NCBI GenBank assembly: GCA_026014545.1
Contig: JAOZIH010000003.1
Coordinates: 91,318 to 155,317, forward strand
Length of the DNA stretch: 64,000 nt
Direction: 5' to 3'
Origin: Candidatus Bathyarchaeota archaeon
Lineage (GTDB): Archaea; Thermoproteota; Bathyarchaeia; Bathyarchaeales; Bathycorpusculaceae
A model generated the notes under the pieces. It was not told the DNA's origin. It ran no database searches and worked only from the letters and a program-made list of their open reading frames with translations. The first letter of the stretch is position 1, and each line of letters opens with the position of its first letter. The position numbers were made by a program, and so were the translations under genes. Shown here in pieces: positions 61,313-64,000 of this stretch.

Positions 61313-62110
61313 ATGCCTGCTAAAAAAACCGCGAAAATCTTTGACCTGCAAGGAAAACCCGTAGACAAAGTAACGCTTCCGGACGTTTTTGAGACGCCAA
61401 TAAGGCCTGACGTGATAAAACGCGCTGTCCTAGCAGTTCAATCCAGAAGGCTCCAGCCCCAAGGACGTGATCCAATGGCGGGAAAACGGACAAGCGCTGA
61501 ATCTCGCGGAACGGGACTGGGAATAGCACGTGTGCCACGCGTGAAAGGTGGCGGCGGTAGAGCCACTTTTGCTCCAAGCACTGTGGGCGGGCGGCAACCT
61601 CATCCGCCGAAGGCTGAGAAAAATATTGTGCGTCGTATCCCTAAAAAGGAAGCTCGGCTTGCGTTGTTTTCCGCTATAGCTGCTACTGCTTCTAAGGATG
61701 CTGTGGCTGCGAGAGGACACCGTGTGGAGGATGTTCCTGAAATTCCCTTAATAGTTGCCGACTCAATTGAGACGTTGACTAAAACAAGTGAATTGGAAAT
61801 GGCGCTTACAAGTTTAGGCGTATTATCTGATGTTTGCCGCGTGAAAGAAAGCCGAAAGATTCGTGCTGGAAAAGGCAAACGTAGAGGTAGAAAAATGAAG
61901 CAGGCTGTGGGCCCGCTTATTGTTGTGGCTGAAGATAAGGGCATCTGCTCTGCGGCAGATAACTTGCCAGGAGTAGACGTCGTTACAGTCAATGGTCTCA
62001 ATGTGGAGTTGCTGGCGCCCGGTGCACAGCCGGGAAGGTTGACGTTGTGGTCCAGCAGCGCAATTGCACAGTTAGCTAAGCTTTACGGTAGAGGAGAGAG
62101 TGAACAATGA
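61313..62110 (+). CDS. rpl4: 50S ribosomal protein L4 (eL4-like archaeal form)
   Basis: 265 residues. VFDLQGKPVDKV-type N-terminus (here IFDLQGKPVDKVTLPDVFET), the basic loop ESRGTGLGIARVPRVKGGG with GGRQPHPPKAEK, and a C-terminal globular part. It starts 14 bases after L3 and overlaps L23 by four bases, so it is in one operon. Confidence 0.96.
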   Translation: MPAKKTAKIFDLQGKPVDKVTLPDVFETPIRPDVIKRAVLAVQSRRLQPQGRDPMAGKRTSAESRGTGLGIARVPRVKGGGGRATFAPSTVGGRQPHPPKAEKNIVRRIPKKEARLALFSAIAATASKDAVAARGHRVEDVPEIPLIVADSIETLTKTSELEMALTSLGVLSDVCRVKESRKIRAGKGKRRGRKMKQAVGPLIVVAEDKGICSAADNLPGVDVVTVNGLNVELLAPGAQPGRLTLWSSSAIAQLAKLYGRGESEQ

Positions 62111-62367
62111 ATATTGATGAGGTTATACTTCACCCGTTAATGACGGAGTCCGCTAGCCTCATGGTGGAGCGGGATAACAAGCTAATCTTCATAGTTAATC
62201 TCAATGCTACTAAGGCTGATGTGAAGAGAGCCGTTGAGGCGCTTTATGAAGTAAAAGTCGATAAGGTTACTGTTCAGATAACTCCGCAAGGTGAGAAAAA
62301 GGCTTTTGTTAAGCTTAAGCCAGAGTATAAAGCGTCAGATGTCGCTATCAAATTGGGTATCCTGTAA
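62107..62367 (+). CDS. rpl23: 50S ribosomal protein L23
   Basis: 86 residues. HPLMTESASLMVERDNKLIFIVN, NATKADVKRAVEALYEVKVDKV and the final YKASDVAIKLGIL are characteristic. L23 lies at the tunnel exit and docks SRP. Overlaps the L4 stop by ATGA. Confidence 0.96.
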   Translation: MNIDEVILHPLMTESASLMVERDNKLIFIVNLNATKADVKRAVEALYEVKVDKVTVQITPQGEKKAFVKLKPEYKASDVAIKLGIL

Positions 62368-62389
62368 AATTAATGTGGAGGCATGATTA

Positions 62390-63133
62390 GTGGGTAAGAG
62401 AATTCGTGTTCAGAGGCGTGGTCGCGGCGGTTCGCCTTTTAGAGCTGCAACTCATAAGCGTGTTGCTCCCGCAAAGTATCCTGTTTCAATATCTTCCAAG
62501 GATTATTTTGAGTCTTCAATCAACGGTGTGATCGAGTCTTTTGTGCATGATGCTGGCCGCGGTGCGCCTTTGGCGTTTATCCGTTTTGAGAATGGCGAAG
62601 AATGCTACATTGTAGCTCCTGAAGGTGTTTCTGTAGGGCAGCAAATTAGCCTAGGCGGAAAGGCTCCTTCAGAAATAGGCAACATTCTGCCTTTAGGGAA
62701 AGTTCCTGAGGGAACTTTGGTTTGCAATCTCGAGCTTAAACCAGGCGACGGTGGCAAGTTAGCCAAGTCTTCAGGCGCTTACGCTACGGTTGTTGCGCAT
62801 ACACCGCAGGGCACGATGATTCGGTTGCCTTCTGGCCGTACACGTTACATTAATGATTATTGCATGGCTACTGTCGGCGTAGTTTCTGGCAGTGGCAGAA
62901 CAGAGAAGCCGTTTCTTAAGGCGGGGGAAAAGTTCCATCTGATGCGTGCAAGAGGCCGCAAGTATCCGCGGACTAGAGGAAGAGCTATGGTGGCTGCTGT
63001 TCACCCCTATGGTAGTAGCAAGCGTAGTGCTCGCAAGGTTACTACGACTTCGCATGGTGCGCCGCCAGGGCAGAAAGTCGGGTTGATTGCTGCGAGAGGT
63101 GCAGGGCAAAAGCGTAAACGGAAAACAGCGTGA
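62390..63133 (+). CDS. rpl2: 50S ribosomal protein L2
   Basis: 247 residues. GKRIRVQRRGRGGSPFRAATH at the N-terminus, NILPLGKVPEGTLVCNLE, and the C-terminal catalytic-site loop AAVHPYGSSKRSARKVTTTSHGAPPGQKVGLIAARG. Start is GTG 62390 after GGAGG. Confidence 0.97.
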   Translation: MGKRIRVQRRGRGGSPFRAATHKRVAPAKYPVSISSKDYFESSINGVIESFVHDAGRGAPLAFIRFENGEECYIVAPEGVSVGQQISLGGKAPSEIGNILPLGKVPEGTLVCNLELKPGDGGKLAKSSGAYATVVAHTPQGTMIRLPSGRTRYINDYCMATVGVVSGSGRTEKPFLKAGEKFHLMRARGRKYPRTRGRAMVAAVHPYGSSKRSARKVTTTSHGAPPGQKVGLIAARGAGQKRKRKTA

Positions 63134-63181
63134 GATAACGTTTATAGCATTAAGTGCATGTAAAATTAGGGTTGAGGAAAG

Positions 63182-63586
63182 ATGCCGAGAGAATTCATGT
63201 ATCGTGGTCATACATTAAGCAGTTTGCAAGCCATGTCTATGGACGAGTTCATTAATCTGCTTCCCTCAAGGCAGAGACGAAGCCTTCAACGTGGCTTAAC
63301 ACCTGAGCAGCGAATACTGCTGGAAAAGATACGTGAGGCACAAGAAGCCGCTAAGAGGGGCGAAAGTGTTACAATAAAGACTCATGTGCGCGATTTAGTT
63401 ATCCTACCCGAAATGATCGGCGTAAAGATTCATGTGCACAACGGTAAGGAATTCTTGCCCGTGGAAATAAAGCCTGAGATGATTGGGCACTACCTAGGCG
63501 AGTTCGCCATAACAAACAAGCCTGTTAAACATGGAACTCCAGGCATCGGCGCTTCACGGTCTTCAATGTATGTACCGCTGAAGTAA
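63182..63586 (+). CDS. rps19: 30S ribosomal protein S19
   Basis: 134 residues. [19 protein letters not shown] is the archaeal N-terminal extension; core motifs [55 protein letters not shown] are diagnostic. It follows L2 by 48 bases with GAGGAAAG upstream. The cluster stops here in the window: L22, S3 and L29 do not follow, and a minus-strand gene comes next. A T-run at 63599-63605 probably terminates the transcript. Confidence 0.96.
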   Translation: MPREFMYRGHTLSSLQAMSMDEFINLLPSRQRRSLQRGLTPEQRILLEKIREAQEAAKRGESVTIKTHVRDLVILPEMIGVKIHVHNGKEFLPVEIKPEMIGHYLGEFAITNKPVKHGTPGIGASRSSMYVPLK

Positions 63587-63740
63587 GCCGTTCAACCCTT
63601 TTTTTCACTCACTAGCGGTTGCAGCAGTCCTTTACTAGGACAAGTGTTACTGATCAACAAACAAGATAAATCTATGCCATCTGGGCAAGTGGCAGTACTG
63701 ACCTTTTTGGTCTTGTGGATTTGAGAATAAAAGAAAGGTG

Positions 63741-64000
63741 TTAGGCTTTGATTTTTGCGGCTATTTGCTGCCCGAGTTCAAAGCACTTCTTTAGGTCCGC
63801 TTGGTCGGGAACGTACTTCACTTCGATGCTGGGCTCGTGAATTTGGAAGCCTGCTTTCTGCGCCATTTCCGTCATGCCCTTCACTGTGCCGCCTCCCCAG
63901 CCGTAGGAGCCGAAGAAGCTCCACAGTTTGCCTTTAGGCTTCAATCCCGCCGCGTAGGTTAGGAAAGAGCTTATGGTGGGGAACATGCCGTTGTTAAGCG
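63741..64000 (-). CDS. A-type flavoprotein (FprA / F420H2 oxidase-like), C-terminal part only
   Basis: The frame is open at the window edge, so only the last 86 residues are present. It reads LNNGMFPTISSFLTYAAGLKPKGK, then SFFGSYGWGGGTVKGMTEM and a final helix, the FMN-binding flavodoxin domain of flavodiiron proteins. These reduce oxygen or nitric oxide in anaerobes, and many archaeal members take electrons from F420H2. The N-terminal metallo-beta-lactamase domain lies outside. Confidence 0.85.
   Translation of the reverse strand, partial: LNNGMFPTISSFLTYAAGLKPKGKLWSFFGSYGWGGGTVKGMTEMAQKAGFQIHEPSIEVKYVPDQADLKKCFELGQQIAAKIKA

Overview
The window is chromosomal DNA from an archaeon. Evidence: an L3-L4-L23-L2-S19 run of archaeal ribosomal proteins, a GINS-like gene overlapping an MCM helicase gene, archaeal-type phosphoglycerate mutase and phosphoglycerate kinase, TATA-box promoters, many GTG/TTG starts, and two tRNA genes with introns that fit bulge-helix-bulge splicing. 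Secreted propeller proteins, corrinoid salvage, soluble chemotaxis proteins and bacterial-type glycolytic enzymes together suggest a TACK-group anaerobe, most likely Bathyarchaeia. The lineage is an inference; there is no rRNA here to settle it.

Layout. 1-6130: corrinoid salvage (BtuC/FecCD permease, ATPase, CobN-like chelatase, CbiZ). 6207-7829: drug-type ABC exporter. 7902-8059: tRNA-Tyr with two introns. 8233-10262: two secreted proteins, the first frameshifted. 10387-16112: phosphofructokinase, GT4 glycosyltransferase, M48 protease, phosphoglycerate mutase, OB-fold protein with RGG tail. 16609-22245: two large secreted PQQ-type beta-propeller paralogues. 22387-25770: membrane protein plus winged helix, and small proteins. 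25946-29244: soluble chemoreceptor, CheB, CheW. 29744-32440: small hypotheticals, CBS protein, TIM-barrel-like protein. 32735-35995: bacterial-type GAPDH, PGK, nucleoside phosphorylase. 36033-38623: tRNA-Ser(CGA) with a decayed integrated element. 38817-42560: TrmB-type regulator divergent from a third propeller protein. 42746-49780: MFS half-gene, a fused radical-SAM protein, MgtE-like permease with two PhoU/TrkA_C proteins. 49858-54177: SAH hydrolase, P-loop kinase, PHP phosphoesterase, APH-like kinase. 54673-59993: glutamate dehydrogenase, GINS, MCM, UDP-GlcNAc epimerase, small zinc protein. 60285-63586: ribosomal proteins. 63741-64000: end of a flavodiiron protein.

The most interesting region is 36.0-38.6 kb. 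The last 24 bases of tRNA-Ser(CGA) are repeated exactly 2.46 kb downstream. Between the repeats lie a 5'-truncated, frameshifted rmuC remnant abutting the tRNA, two tiny zinc-ribbon proteins, a broken micro-ORF, a PIN/AbrB toxin-antitoxin pair, a zinc-ribbon protein that may be an integrase remnant, and a highly structured RNA candidate (37202-37317) with its own TATA box at the expected distance. A second unexplained signal is a palindrome-bounded sequence of about 100 bases, nearly identical downstream of two of the three propeller genes.

Working together: PFK, GAPDH, PGK and phosphoglycerate mutase supply most of an Embden-Meyerhof route, two of the four in bacterial form. The propeller proteins, with signal peptides and C-terminal anchors, probably act on the cell surface, and at least one seems controlled by the TrmB-like regulator. 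The corrinoid cluster points to dependence on imported or remodelled cobamides. There is no CRISPR array and no complete mobile element.
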